DNA of 25,975 nt from Symbiodinium natans (GCA_905221605.1 CAJNDS010000180.1:1047501-1073475), one strand, 5' to 3'. Counted from the first letter of the stretch, positions 1-9,946 are shown. Translations and numbers: made by a program. The notes: a model not told the origin generated them from the letters alone.

Positions 1-81
1 TTCTGCTGTTCAGGATTTCTACTGCCTGCTCCCCCCCCTCTCTCTGATTTTCTTTCTTGGGGGCATGCGGGCCCGGGGGCC

Positions 82-228
82 CCTGCGCGTCTCTCTTTCT
101 TTCTTTCTTTCTTTCGGAGGGCGTGGAGGCCGAAGCCCCCGGGCGTCATCGCCCGCCCCTGTTTCCGGAGCGGTACGTGGGTTCGGTGGGAGACGGTGGT
201 GTGAAGTTGCGTTTTCTTCTTCCTGCGC

Positions 229-270
<42 letters not shown>
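82..270. repeat. two pyrimidine microsatellites with a shared left flank
   Basis: A (TTTC)n tract lies at about 91-115 and a (TC)n tract at about 230-270. Both are preceded by the same short sequence, cctgcgcgtctctct, at 82 and 222, so the second tract may be a diverged copy of the first. Open frames across this stretch are products of the low-complexity sequence (Leu/Ser on one strand, Arg/Glu on the other) and are not genes. Confidence 0.9.
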
Positions 271-451
271 TGCTTGCATTGCATATGAGCCCCCGTGGGA
301 AGGGGGGCCACCCCCGAAGAGCATGCTCCACCGAATCCTTTGGTGTGATACGTTGTGCTACATGGTGCCTTGTGGGACACTCCTTGTGACTAAACAAGTT
401 TGTGAACAACATGGAGTCGCCCCCGAACGAGGCCTTTTTGCCTCAGCACCC

Positions 452-486
452 TCTCTCTCTGTCTCTCGCTCGCTCGCTCTCGCAGT
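452..486. repeat. short CT/CTCG low-complexity tract
   Basis: The sequence is a run of ctctctctct, gtctctcg and ctcgctcgctctcgc units. It is simple-sequence DNA of the same kind as the tracts near 91 and 230. No coding signal is visible in 300-900 on either strand. Confidence 0.7.
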
Positions 487-599
487 AATGGAAGGGGTTG
501 AAGCAGTTTTGATACCTGTGTGGATGGCAATTTTGTTTTGTTTCCTCGGTTTTGGGCGGCGTCTACTCGGGTTCTGAGCTCGCTTTCCCAACCTCTCGG

Positions 600-1257
600 C
601 TGTAGTTGGGAAGTTAGAAACACATTTTCGTTTCGACCATCCCACTGACAATCACGGGCAAGGCCAATCGTCCGATAGCCTCGAAACTCACAACAAACGC
701 CTCGACTTGCAGACGTCATCAGCTAGCTTTCGCCCATAACCAGGACATGCTTTAGGAGGCTGCAACCAGGCACGGGGTTAGAGCCAAGGCAGCCAGTCTC
801 ATTCATAAGCAGGCATACCTGGCATTCGTACTGCACAGTACTAAGATGGGACTGTGCTCCCTGTACTCATGGCAGTGATGTCACTTAGTCTGTCTTAGCC
901 CATGACAAGACTAGAGGGGAAGTGCTGCCTGGAAGCAGGGAGAGCCAGCCCGGCCATGCAAGCCCAGAAAGCCAAACAAGAAATTCCAGGCCTCGGACCT
1001 ATAGGACATTCGAGGACCCCAGGATACCCAGAAACCGCAGAGCCAAGTCCTAAAAGCGCCACCCGCCGCCCGCCCACCCAGAATGATCCACCCAAATGGC
1101 CCTCCGATGTTTCGGACTGGAATACGGCTGGCTTCCCCCTACTGTTGCTGCCTGCTGTTTCCATGCAGTATCTCATCTGTTTTGCAGCACTTAAAATTGT
1201 CACGCACGCGCAACTGGTCTAAAGCCCACTGCTGAGTTCCGAGCAGGCTGTAAACAG
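600..1257. other. no recognised feature; expected location of missing channel S6
   Basis: I see no protein family here. On the minus strand this stretch follows the pore-loop exon of the channel gene, so the S6 helix would be expected in it. I searched by eye for a hydrophobic helix with the usual Asn and found none. The next exon may lie in a long intron beyond the left edge, or it may be lost. Confidence 0.4.
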
Positions 1258-3991
1258 CTTGGAGATGGGCAAGGCACTGAACAAGGGTTCCAAGCAATCT
1301 GTATCCGCATTCATGACTTTAAACCTTAGTCACGCCGTTGGCTTCAGAACAGACTCGCAGTCACTACTAATGAATCGGCCAAAATGCACGCACACGCGAA
1401 CAAGTGGCAAGGCAAACATCGAGCTGCCCACACTGGGGAATACGCTGGATGCGCTCCTGAGCCAGGTTTATCATGGAAGAGCAGGTCTACACCTTCTGGA
1501 AAACTAAACAACGTTCTCCGGAGGTCTTGAAAGCATGCTGCTGCAGGCAAGTCTCTCTGGGAAATCCGCTGACACAATCAATCTGTGGCCAATGAGCTGT
1601 GTACAAAGGATTGCGCATGTGTAGAGCACGACCAAGGCAAGAAGGAACACCCAGGTCATGCCCTGCGCAAAACAAGACATCTTCAAAGCCCCTGCAGGAG
1701 ATCGATAAGGCCGGTAGCGGTGCAACCGAAAGGATTTAAAGGACTTAACATTGAGCTTCTCGAAGACTGTGTGTCGCGAAGACACCTGGAAGGATTCCAA
1801 AATGCCCAACGCCAATGTAAACAGGGGTGGTATATTCCGGATCAATCCTTGGTGCTTGCAGCTGAATCTCCACAAGTTAACAAACCAGAACATCTCACCA
1901 CTGTTTGCTCTGTACACATTTCACTGATTTGGATCTGAGGTGCTCAACAAGCGCATCAGCCGCAACAGCCTCTAAAGGTTGTAGTTTGTCTTGAAATGCT
2001 GACCAATGTTAGCAGGACAAGGCAAAAGCAAGGGACGAGGTGAAACGGGGACCAGGGTGCAAGCACGTGCTAGCAATCCCCAGCTAGGCACAGCCTTGCC
2101 AGCCGCAGCAGCCGCATGACCTGCGCCTGTGGCTGACCTCCACTGAACGGTGCCTCCTGTGCAATTGCTCAAAGGATCCGTTTGTCCTACAGCTGATACT
2201 ATAGCTCATGACCCCAGCCCGGAGCCCGGCCCGGGTCCTCCACTGAGTCCACTGCTCCGCTCATGTAAAGGGAGAAGCCCACCACGGGGAGGATCCACTG
2301 CTCGACGACGCCGAGCAGCACGATTATCAAGTCCTGCCCACCATGGCAGTGTGCAGACATTGAGTTTACAGAGTCTAAACCACATCCTTGTGCAGAGATG
2401 GGGTCCAGCCACCTTTCGGAAAGTTAAGGACTGAACTAGAGTAACTAGAGGTGTCAGCCTACCTAGCTCTCTTCTCTTGACACCCGATATCTGTGCAGTT
2501 TTGTTTGTGGCCGAAGAACTTCTCAGCGAGGGCTTACGTCTGACTACTCCTTTCTACTTGCTACGCCACTTGTGCACCTGGGCGCATCGTTCGAAGGTCG
2601 AAGCACCAAGCAGACAGCCATGGACATGTAGGCTTTTGATGCAAGTAAACGCTCACAAGAGCGCCCAGCATGCTCCCCAAGGGCAGTACTCTTTCGGAAC
2701 ATGTTGGGACATGAGTTTTCATCCTGCATGGGTGCGAGGGGCCATTGTTGAAGCCTCGCGTGCCTTTCTCGAACTGCTGATCTCCAACTCCCCGCCCTTA
2801 AGCAACAAAAATTTCTCGGCCCCAACTCAGGTCAGCAGAGTTGAAGTTGGAGGAGGGTCCAGCCAGTTGTAGAAGAATTCATTCCGATCGTCGAAAAACC
2901 TCGGGTTGTTCCAATCGCCAAGTTCCATGACACAGCGCAGCCTTCGCGTAGCAACACTCAAACGTTGGGCTGGAACTGTTCAGACCATGCAGCCGGCAGC
3001 CCGAATTGCGAATTCGCACAACGAGCTCGAAGGTAAAAATGGCGAGCATTAAGTTATCAAGCACCCTGTCGGGGCCAGGTTGAGACTTGTGGCCGCGACA
3101 CAACCTGCACGATGCAGTGCGCAATCAGACCTGCCCACCTGAAGCCATGAAAGCCGGGGAAGTTCAGCTCCAACCCAATCATCGCCGCGTTCAAGAGGAT
3201 TACCTCCCGAGCCATCATCCTGGCCTACAGCCTACAGTCCTACAGTCCTGGAGGCTCCAGGACCACTGCAGCCGGAAGACTGCCAGGGTGAAGAGCTGAA
3301 AACCTTGCTCTTCAGCCCACGACGTGTCGCTCAGGAGCCGAGCGAGCTTCACGACCTGAGGCTTGCTTAGGGTGACTGCAGCTCGATTGGCCATGGCTGC
3401 TGCTGCACCGCTTGGCAGCGCGTTGGCCGAGTGACACGAACCACACGCAGGCCCTGCAACCAGGCTCCCCATTCGGGAGTGGAAGCTCCAAAGATGTGTG
3501 GGCCTCATTTTCGGGAAAGACAAGAACGAAATCCTGCTCAACCCTGCTGGGCACAGGAGCAACACGCCACCTCAGCCCATGGCCAATCCAAAGATCTAGC
3601 ACGCCCACGCAGATGATCAGCAAATCAACCCAAAAGGTCCAGACTTGCTGGCATGGGCCAATCAACAGATCCTAGCATGCTCCCAGTTGATATGTGCAGA
3701 TGGCTTAAGACCAGTAGCTCTGTGCTGTCCTCATGGTGCAGGGCCAAACGCGCTGAGAACTCTGCAATGTAGAAGACAAGAATAGCACTTTCCCACCAAA
3801 AGAATTCCCTGACCTTCGTATTATCAGCCAGCCTCGGCTGTTCAAGCTCACTGGGATTCACCGGCCATCCAAACAATGCGAACAGCATGAAAATCTTTCT
3901 GCAACCCTTTGAGTGGCTCCATGCAGATCAGCAAAAGGTTCATCACAATCACCAAAGCGACCACGCCGTCAAACCACGCATGGTCCACGAA
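1258..3991 (-). CDS. voltage-gated cation channel (Ion_trans family), multi-exon, incomplete
   Basis: This is a membrane ion channel of the Na+/Ca2+ voltage-gated superfamily. Read 3991 down to 1258, the exons give two units. Unit 1 has S1 (FVDHAWFDGVVALVIV, from 3991), S2 (REFFWWESAILVFYIAEF, about 3813-3740), S3 (WTFWVDLLIICVGVLDLW, about 3647-3583) and S4 (LRVVRVTR, about 3453-3427). Unit 2 has S1 (VILLNAAMIGLELN, 3219-3140), S2 (LDNLMLAIFTFELVVRI, about 3065-2985), an S2-S3 loop ending FFYNWL (about 2943-2853), S3 (DLIIVLLGVVEQWIL, 2333 down), S4 (VMRLLRLARL, about 2120-2091), the S4-S5 linker with IPPLFTLALGILESFQ (1848-1786), S5 (GMTWVFLLALVVLYTC, 1662-1583), and the pore loop in two exons (1456-1409, 1324-1258; VFPSVGSSMFALF then KVMNADTD). 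Both S4 segments carry Arg every third residue. Unit 1 has no recognisable S5, pore or S6, and no S6 was found after unit 2. The N-terminus was not identified. The exact ion is not predictable. Confidence 0.8.
1325..1408 (-). other. 84-base GC-AG intron inside the pore loop
   Basis: On the minus strand the upstream exon ends in GCCTT, the intron begins GCCACTTG and ends CTAAG, and the next exon starts GTTTAAAGTCATG. Joining these gives ...MFALF then KVMNAD..., with the codon TTG rebuilt across the join. This is the clearest GC-AG border in the channel gene. The neighbouring intron 1663-1785 is GT-AG. Confidence 0.65.
3224..3249. repeat. short tandem repeat (cctacag/cctacagt units)
   Basis: About three imperfect 8-9 base units lie just before the S1 exon of the second channel domain, at the point where the pore module of the first domain would be expected. 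On the minus strand they make up the 3' end of the presumed intron (GGACTGTAGGCTGTAGGCCAG). Confidence 0.7.
3427..3991 (-). other. channel unit 1: voltage-sensor domain S1-S4 exons
   Basis: Four small exons encode S1 to S4 of the first channel domain. The S1 exon starts right after a good pyrimidine-rich acceptor (GCCGCTTTCTTCAG, minus strand). A weaker coding piece with VVKLARLL at about 3355-3328 follows S4 and might be the end of S4 or the S4-S5 linker. The space between this unit and S1 of the next unit is only about 200 bases, too little for S5, pore loop and S6. Confidence 0.7.
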
Positions 3992-3999
3992 CTGAAGAA

Positions 4000-5100
4000 A
4001 GCGGCAGCCTGAACGCTTTGGGACCCTCGAACTCGAAAAAATGAAGCGCTGCTCTTGTTGGCGGGGTCGCCTGGAGGCCCGTCGCTCATCCTGAACTTTG
4101 GGGAAGAGCGATACATCGTCGACTTTCGCCGATATCGGTCTACCTCCGCCAATCAGCGACTGAGTGCAGCATGCAAACTGTGGAGCAAGTTGTTTACATC
4201 TTCTGCCGTACCGTGCCCCCGCGGGGTGGGAGGGGAAACGAAAGCTCACCAAGGCGTAGGGATCAGTAGCAACAATCACATGACCGCGAGCTCAGGGTTT
4301 GGGGTTCCGGTCGAGGATTCAAGAACCCCCCCCGAGCCCTGACCATGCCGCTCTAGGCCAAACCTCGCCAAAATGTGCACGTTTACTTCCACTAACTTGC
4401 CAAACTGGTGGTACGGTTTTGGAGCACATTTACTCCAAGAATCAACTTGTGCTTGCCTCAAGAACGTGCCTATCCTGATGGGCCCACAGAGCACCGAGCA
4501 AGAGGCGTAGCCACCCCCACCCCCTGCAGCCCAAGCCGCGTGAGACCCCAGCAACCAACCATCCGGAATCCGCGGACTGGTAAGCAACTTCTTCCAATCA
4601 AGCCCCTGCTTCAGATCAGGCGTTTCACAAGATTCTTTTTGACGGTCCCCATTCGGGCCATCGAGGTGTATTCAGGACAGGAGAGTCTGCCAAGCGGAGA
4701 AGGCGACCGGAAGGCGGGGGGAAAGAGGCGGTACGCGGCGGAAGGGGCAGTGAGACCGGCCACTTGCACGGACGAGTTAGGGCTCTGGCAAATTCAAAGG
4801 AGTGACCTCCACTGCTGTAGCAGGGAACACCCGGTCAGCTTCAACACTTGGGCTGTCCCGCTATTTTGCCACTGGGGCCTTGGCCTGATTCAACAGTCAA
4901 CTTCTGTGTTTCTTGATTGGGGCCTGCAGACTTCTGAGCTGGCATTTTCAGATTCAGCCTCCGACCTACAGTTCGGGGACGAAAGTGACGAACCCAAAGC
5001 CCCAAACTCTCCACTTCGAGCCCCCATGCCTTGTAGAAGGGCGGCGCCCTCTAGGCTCTCTCTCAGCAGACCCAAACAGCAGGCAGCTCCAGACAACATC
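4000..5100. other. unassigned stretch upstream of the channel exons
   Basis: Several open frames exist on both strands, including a 235-codon plus-strand frame at 4408-5115. I recognise no domain in them and their composition changes along the frame. The minus-strand region should hold the channel 5' end or an intergenic spacer. I see no RNA gene or repeat here. Confidence 0.3.
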
Positions 5101-5109
5101 CGTGCAAAC

Positions 5110-5455
5110 CACTGATTGCCTGGTCCTGCTTGTCTAGAACCCTTCTGCGTATTGCTTGCCGCCGTTGTTCATAGAACCTGGAACGCAAACGAATGTCCAC
5201 ACAACAAGCAGAACCTGCCCCGGGAACAGCTTGCCATGTCCTTGGCAATCTGATCAGATCCAAGGGTCTGATCCAACTCCTGCAGGCGGCGCCTCTTTGC
5301 CTTAGGGGAGGTTTAGCAGGGTTGCTCTGAGCTGCTCTGCAAATGTGTGGCCTGTGGGGACGTCAGCCAAGGCGCAGCCAGCTGCCTGTTGATGTCGGCT
5401 ATCCTGTCCTGCTCGGCCGCGACTTGGGCATTTTGCCAGTCCGTGTCAACCGAGC
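5110..5455 (-). CDS. unidentified gene, charged helical exons
   Basis: Three minus-strand blocks look coding. Block 1 (about 5455-5379) contains DTDWQNAQVAAEQDRIADIN. Block 2 (5300 to about 5230, after the acceptor CCCCTAAG) contains AKRRRLQELDQTLGSDQIAK. Block 3 (about 5190-5112) contains FYEQRRQAIRRRVLDKQDQA. All three are rich in Glu, Gln, Arg and Lys and would form long helices or a coiled coil. A separate open frame at 5520-5798 on the same strand (ALGALLNEHADYGDY) could be an upstream exon of the same gene. I do not recognise the family. The gene lies upstream of the channel exons in the same orientation. Confidence 0.45.
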
Positions 5456-5913
5456 CTCCGCACAAAAACTCGCGGCAGGAATGAGAAAATCTACCTAATT
5501 CATATTGACTTCGATATTACTACGTATTGCTACGATATGCCCTCCGCATCCACAGTCCTTCGGGATCATTCGAGGGATCCTTCGAGCCTGCGGAAGTCTG
5601 ATTGCCAGGGCTCTGGTCTGCCAAGCTGTAGGCGTAGTCACCGTAGTCCGCGTGCTCGTTAAGCAAAGCACCTAAGGCCTCAGAAGCCGACAACTCCGAC
5701 AAGTCAAGAGGCAAAAGAACGAAGCAAAACGAATCAAATCCCAGACTCTTTGAGTGCGCGAAGGAATGCGTTACATGGGCGAAGCCACGGAAAGGCATGG
5801 CAGAATATGGAATCTCAATGAGTCATGTGTCTCACGGGCGCAGCCATGGACGCGACTGCAAGCTGGAACGTGCAAGGAAGCGTGAACATTGACGCATGCA
5901 CTGGCCAACTGCA

Positions 5914-5937
5914 GCACAAGTCGGCACAAGTCGGCAC
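5914..5937. repeat. 10-base tandem repeat (gcacaagtcg)
   Basis: Two full copies and a partial third copy of gcacaagtcg lie end to end. They are in a stretch (5800-6080) where I see no gene. Confidence 0.8.
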
Positions 5938-6439
5938 TGTCAAGCGTGTGAGCCTCGGCGCCTCACATCATGAGAACGCTGAGCCGATCTGAGCTGCCGG
6001 CTCGGCTCATTCCGTCACGTCATCGTTTGCAAATGGGCCATCAAAACGAACTAGCTCATAAACTGATTTCAGATTGCTTGGTTTTTGGGTGGGGCCCAAC
6101 GCATTCAATGCGGGTCCAAGCTGATGAAAACTGACGAACACCGCACACCAACTACAGAGCCGCCAGTGCTGAAATGGCTGCAGCCAGAGGATGCCAGAGG
6201 TTTTGGAGATGGTTCTGTGCGATCGCCGGGCGCCTATTCTTGCATGCCTGCACTTGCAGATTCTGTCGCAATTTGTTGCAGACAGCAGATCGACCCCTGC
6301 CTGAGCCGTGAAGCTATGCCACTATGCAGCAACACTGAGAACCGAGACCTGCAGCTGCTTCTTCAGTCATCTTCGCAGGAAGTGCTGGAGCTGAAACTTC
6401 ACATAGCCTTGTTGCCCTCGATGCCCTCAGATGCCAAAC

Positions 6440-6690
6440 GCTGATTGCGCTCGACCTGGCACGCATAGCACAGCGAGAAGTATATCTTGCAATTGGAGGC
6501 ACACGTAAAAAGCTGAATGCCTGCCGCCGATACTGCTGCAGCTCCTCCACCCTGTCAATAGCTGCAAGTTCAATGCTCGCAGAGGCAATGCAGAGGCAAT
6601 GCAGGGAGTTAGCCTCTGCTCCACCATCCCATCAATGCTGCTCTCGGGGTACTTGAACAGCTCTTCTGCCACCTGCTGATCCAGTCCGGC
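6440..6690 (-). pseudogene. helical coding fragment interrupted by an 11-base duplication
   Basis: On the minus strand one frame reads VAEELFKYPESSIDGMVEQ and continues to TPCIASA. At 6580-6601 an 11-base unit (CATTGCCTCTG) is perfectly duplicated, and beyond it the plausible protein is in another frame (SIELAAIDRVEELQQYRRQ). With one copy the two halves would form a single frame. This suggests either a broken exon or an exon end that happens to fall here. A further open block upstream (about 6815-6690; LLDISWLVKISRDEVGSF) may belong to the same gene. The family is not recognised. Confidence 0.4.
6580..6601. repeat. perfect 11-base tandem duplication
   Basis: The sequence cagaggcaatg occurs twice in a row on the plus strand. 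Its length is not a multiple of three, so it shifts any reading frame that crosses it. Confidence 0.95.
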
Positions 6691-6935
6691 TCAACAACAC
6701 CATTTGCGAAGGCGCGCAGCACGCCAAATCAATGAACATCAAGTCGAAGGATCCTACTTCATCACGGCTTATTTTGACCAGCCAGCTGATGTCCAGCAGG
6801 TGTACGATTTTGTATGTCCATGCTGCTTTTCACAAACCTTTTCGGCACAGCAACCTGCCATGCTGCAGAGCATGCTTCCACAGTGCTGCCACGAAAATGT
6901 GGCTTGCCACATGCCAATCTGTGCACTGCTAGCCG

Positions 6936-7193
6936 TTAGCTCGATTGTCGTTGAGCACACATGCACGTGTTCTGGTCCTGCTCAAGCGGAAACGGGAGTC
7001 TTGCGAAGCCAGTCGCGCCACGTCCGATGCCAGGTTGGTCCCAATCTTGCTTGATGCTTGCGCAGGGACGTGCAAGGCCTTCCTCGCGCTTCGCTTTGGG
7101 CGTCGGCGTCGGCACGCAGAACTTCATCAGCTTGCTCAGGTCTACGTTCCTCTGCGAAGGCTTCTGGATCTGGACCGCTCCACTCGAGCACAT
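6936..7193 (-). CDS. unidentified exon or small protein, 85 codons
   Basis: The frame starts MCSSGAVQIQKPSQRNVDLS and ends with a stop at 6936. The first 50 codons have mostly G or C in the third position, the bias expected of dinoflagellate coding sequence. The protein is basic, with a Pro/Thr/Lys-rich middle (VPTPTPKAKREEG), and has no membrane segment. I do not recognise it. The true exon could be shorter at either end. It lies just downstream of the DUF4116 gene on the same strand and might be its last exon or a separate gene. Confidence 0.4.
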   Translation of the reverse strand: MCSSGAVQIQKPSQRNVDLSKLMKFCVPTPTPKAKREEGLARPCASIKQDWDQPGIGRGATGFARLPFPLEQDQNTCMCAQRQSS

Positions 7194-7377
7194 CGCCGAG
7201 CTGTACGGCGAACGAACTTGTCAGAGCGCAACTCCTTCATGTCACGGATTTGCAAAAACCAACAGCTAGGCAGTTCTGCTCTCTGACATGAGACAGGGGG
7301 GGGCAGCTACCTCAGCCAGCTCCAGGGCTTTTGACTTTAAGCAACACGGTTGGAGTTTTTGATGGTTTTGACTCTTG

Positions 7378-9946
7378 ACGCCCAGAGACCTCGGAAGCGA
7401 AGCTCAAAGCATTCTCATCCGAGCGGACAGCTGCCAAAACGACCTGACACGCGGGCTGGACTCTGCAGTGCATCGTGTGCTCTTGCAACTGAAGATGCAG
7501 AAAAAGTTTTTGCCTCGCGGCAGCCCCGAAGTCGCGCTGAAGCCTCCGGATCAGCCGCGCGTAAATACATCACGGAACACGTGGGCAGGGGGTCATTCGG
7601 GCGTACAATTAGCCGGACGGCAAAACGAAGGGCAGCGCCATGTCTTCGCACAGCTGGTGCAACTATGGATTCGTCGTCACCTTCGGACAGCCACGAGGCT
7701 AAGACCAGTCCCACAAAATGAGTTTGACAACTTTGCTCCAAGCATGTTGCGCTCAGCGGCATAAGTCGACGGCAGCATGTTCCAGCACCATCCCTGAGCC
7801 ATGCACAGCTGCCAACACCACCTGCGGATGTCCCCGGGTTAATTAATTAAGAAGGAAACAAACATGAGCTCTTTCTCAGCCACTAGCAATTGTTTGCAAA
7901 CATCCTCTGTTGTAAGACTGCTTCCCACCTCCCGCTTGGCACGCAGCGAAGGTGCTGCAAAAGCCAAAGCATCACCGTTCTGGTGCACCGCGGCGAGGAC
8001 AAGCTGTCCGGCAGAACACAGCAGCTCAACCCACAGCGTGATTGCGCACAAGCAAGGCCCACATCTATCTCCAAATCAAACATGCCGTCCAGATGCCTCC
8101 TCGTCCTGCCGAAGGGCCGTGCTGGCGAATGCTAACGCAGCACCGTCGCGGCGGACAGCACAAAGGACCAAATTTCGGTCTGCCTGCGAGCAATATGCGA
8201 CCTGCCTCACTGACAGCTCTTCTGGATTGAAACCTTGGACCTTTGACCACTTATTTCCCAAAAAATTGCTCGAGGTCACATGCTCTTTGCAGCCATAGTT
8301 GATCTTGCCTGCAGCTTCGTGTCAGCACATTGCAGTGCCCAGCCCCCAAACTGAGCCACTTGTGCCCCGCATTCGTAGATCCTGACAGAAAGTCTCAGGG
8401 CAACTCTGCAGCACAAGCCACAAGCTTTTACTTTTACTTCAGGAGAAGCTAAGGTGTTGAATGCACGATTTCGGGCTTCGCTAACTTCGGCAGAACTGAT
8501 CGCAGGATGTCCAGCCCGTTCTCTCAATGGCAGCGAAAACAATGTCGCGGTCGCCCCGCAGCTCCGCACTAGCGTACGTCAGTGCATATCCATTCCGTTG
8601 CGCTGACTTCCTGGACTGATGCTTACATTGATGCCAGCTTCATCGACTGTAGCTTGTCACTGCACGAGCTGGCACTCGCAGCCAGGAAGCAACACAAAGT
8701 CGCGATCGCAGCGGAGGGCGACGCTGGCAAATTGGAAAGCATTCCCATCTTGCCCAATGGCCATCAGAACTACCTTGCAGAAACCGTGGCGAGATGCGCG
8801 ATATCAATAGTTTGTGAATATAGTTGCTTGCAGGCTGGAACCCTACGTATGAAAGCTTGAGCATGCCTTTGCACCCGAAAATGTGCGCGCCTCTGGGTCA
8901 TTTTGTAGCGCTGCTGCAGCAAATTCTAGTGCGAGTCCATGTCGAGTAACAGCAGCAAGCACAATTTCCCGATCTGCCTCTACAGGTGCCAGGACGAGTT
9001 CGAAAGTGACATTGTAAATTTCGTTATGATGATGCACCGCAAAACAAGCCAGCAAAAGCTAAACGTCACCTCTCACAGCTTCTCAATTGCCTGCAGCGAC
9101 TCATCTGCGCATGCAAGAGCAAAGCCACACCTGCCATGCTGACGCATTCTGGGGCAGCATGCGGTTCTAAAACTGTTTCACGCCGCTCACTTGCATTAAC
9201 AGGCGCAAACATGCGCAAACCTTGACTTTTCAATCTTTCCACTTTGTCAAACTTTGCCTGCGCACTGCTTCCAGCACCACCACTTTATCTCCGCGCAAAT
9301 CGCGAGATGCCCACTGCAAAGCATCGTCATCAACACGGACGGCAGTCACGAGGACCTCTCGGTCTTCCCTGGACAGCTTGGCATAGCTTGGTCAGTTTGC
9401 GACAGCGGACAATCACAAGCGGCCACTCAGTGCAAAGTCCTGATCAGCTCCGGCGCCTTCGACAAGTCCGCCTCGCAGGTCGACACCTGCACGGTGCATC
9501 TGCTACGAATCTCTCGAGTCTATCTCTACCTTCTGCGCGACCTTCTCGAGCCACTCAACCTGCTCAGCAGGACGCCGAACAAGCGTGACGTCCAACTCCA
9601 GATCGCATGGCAAGTCCTGCTTTCAGACCACCGTGAGGCTGTCGGCTGTTGCATGTCCAAGAATCTTCCAGTCCTTCAAGCAACGAAGCTCCCGTCCGTT
9701 GTGCAGTAGCCGCTGCTGAGTTTCCGGAATTCTGCAGATGGCTGCCACCCGGACTTTCAGTGCCTGCAGGGCGTTTGCTGGGTCCTGGAGATTTCCTTTT
9801 CGAAAACCGAATTGAATGGGCAGGCTGGGGCACGTTTGGTCATGGCATATCACTGCCTCAATCGCTTCCTGCCGGCTGGTGGTTAGGCAGCAGATGTTGT
9901 TCCCAGCGAGGCTGCGCACACAGACACGCAGCTTGTCATTGTCCAT
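7378..9946 (-). CDS. ubiquitin-like + DUF4116 repeat protein, multi-exon, possibly decayed
   Basis: The likely start is ATG at 9946 (MDNDKLRVCVRSLAGNNIC). A ubiquitin-like fold follows (9763-9626; VRVAAICRIPETQQRLLHNG, then NGREL and ADSLTVV). Next come a linker typical of this dinoflagellate family (LELDVTLVRRPAEQVEWLEK, 9622-9535) and about ten DUF4116 repeats: 9412-9250 (two), about 8995-8883, 8773-8687, 8590-8511, 8362-8300, 8183-8097, 8006-7926, 7678-7598 and 7443-7378. Typical repeats are EADREIVLAAVTRHGLALEF and ADRNLVLCAVRRDGAALAFA. Most sit alone between spacers ending in AG, with GT or GC donors, such as CAG|GCAAGA after 8300 and GAG|GTGGGA near 7926. Stops fall in frame at 9623-9625, 9503-9505 and 9392-9394. 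The molecular role of DUF4116 is unknown. The C-terminus is uncertain. Confidence 0.8.
9626..9946 (-). other. ubiquitin-like domain of the DUF4116 protein
   Basis: The first strand (KLRVCVRSLAG) and the second half (ALKVRVAAICRIPETQQ, LLHNGREL, DWKIL, ADSLTVV) match a ubiquitin-like beta-grasp layout. The frame between them (about 9895-9764) is open but does not look like the fold and ends in CCCTGCAG, so it is probably an intron with a GC donor. Cleavable ubiquitin ends in a Gly-Gly pair; none is seen here, so this is a fixed domain rather than a processed modifier. Confidence 0.7.

Noticed and set aside
57-577. Plus-strand frames over the first 600 bases
   Set aside because: They are built from TTTC and TC microsatellites and give Ser/Leu runs. 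No family or codon bias supports them.
4408-5115. 235-codon plus-strand frame
   Set aside because: Composition is uneven, no domain is seen, and there is no supporting codon bias. Kept only as an unassigned stretch.
9626-9946. True ubiquitin gene
   Set aside because: The sequence is diverged, has no C-terminal Gly-Gly and is followed by the family-specific linker and DUF4116 repeats.
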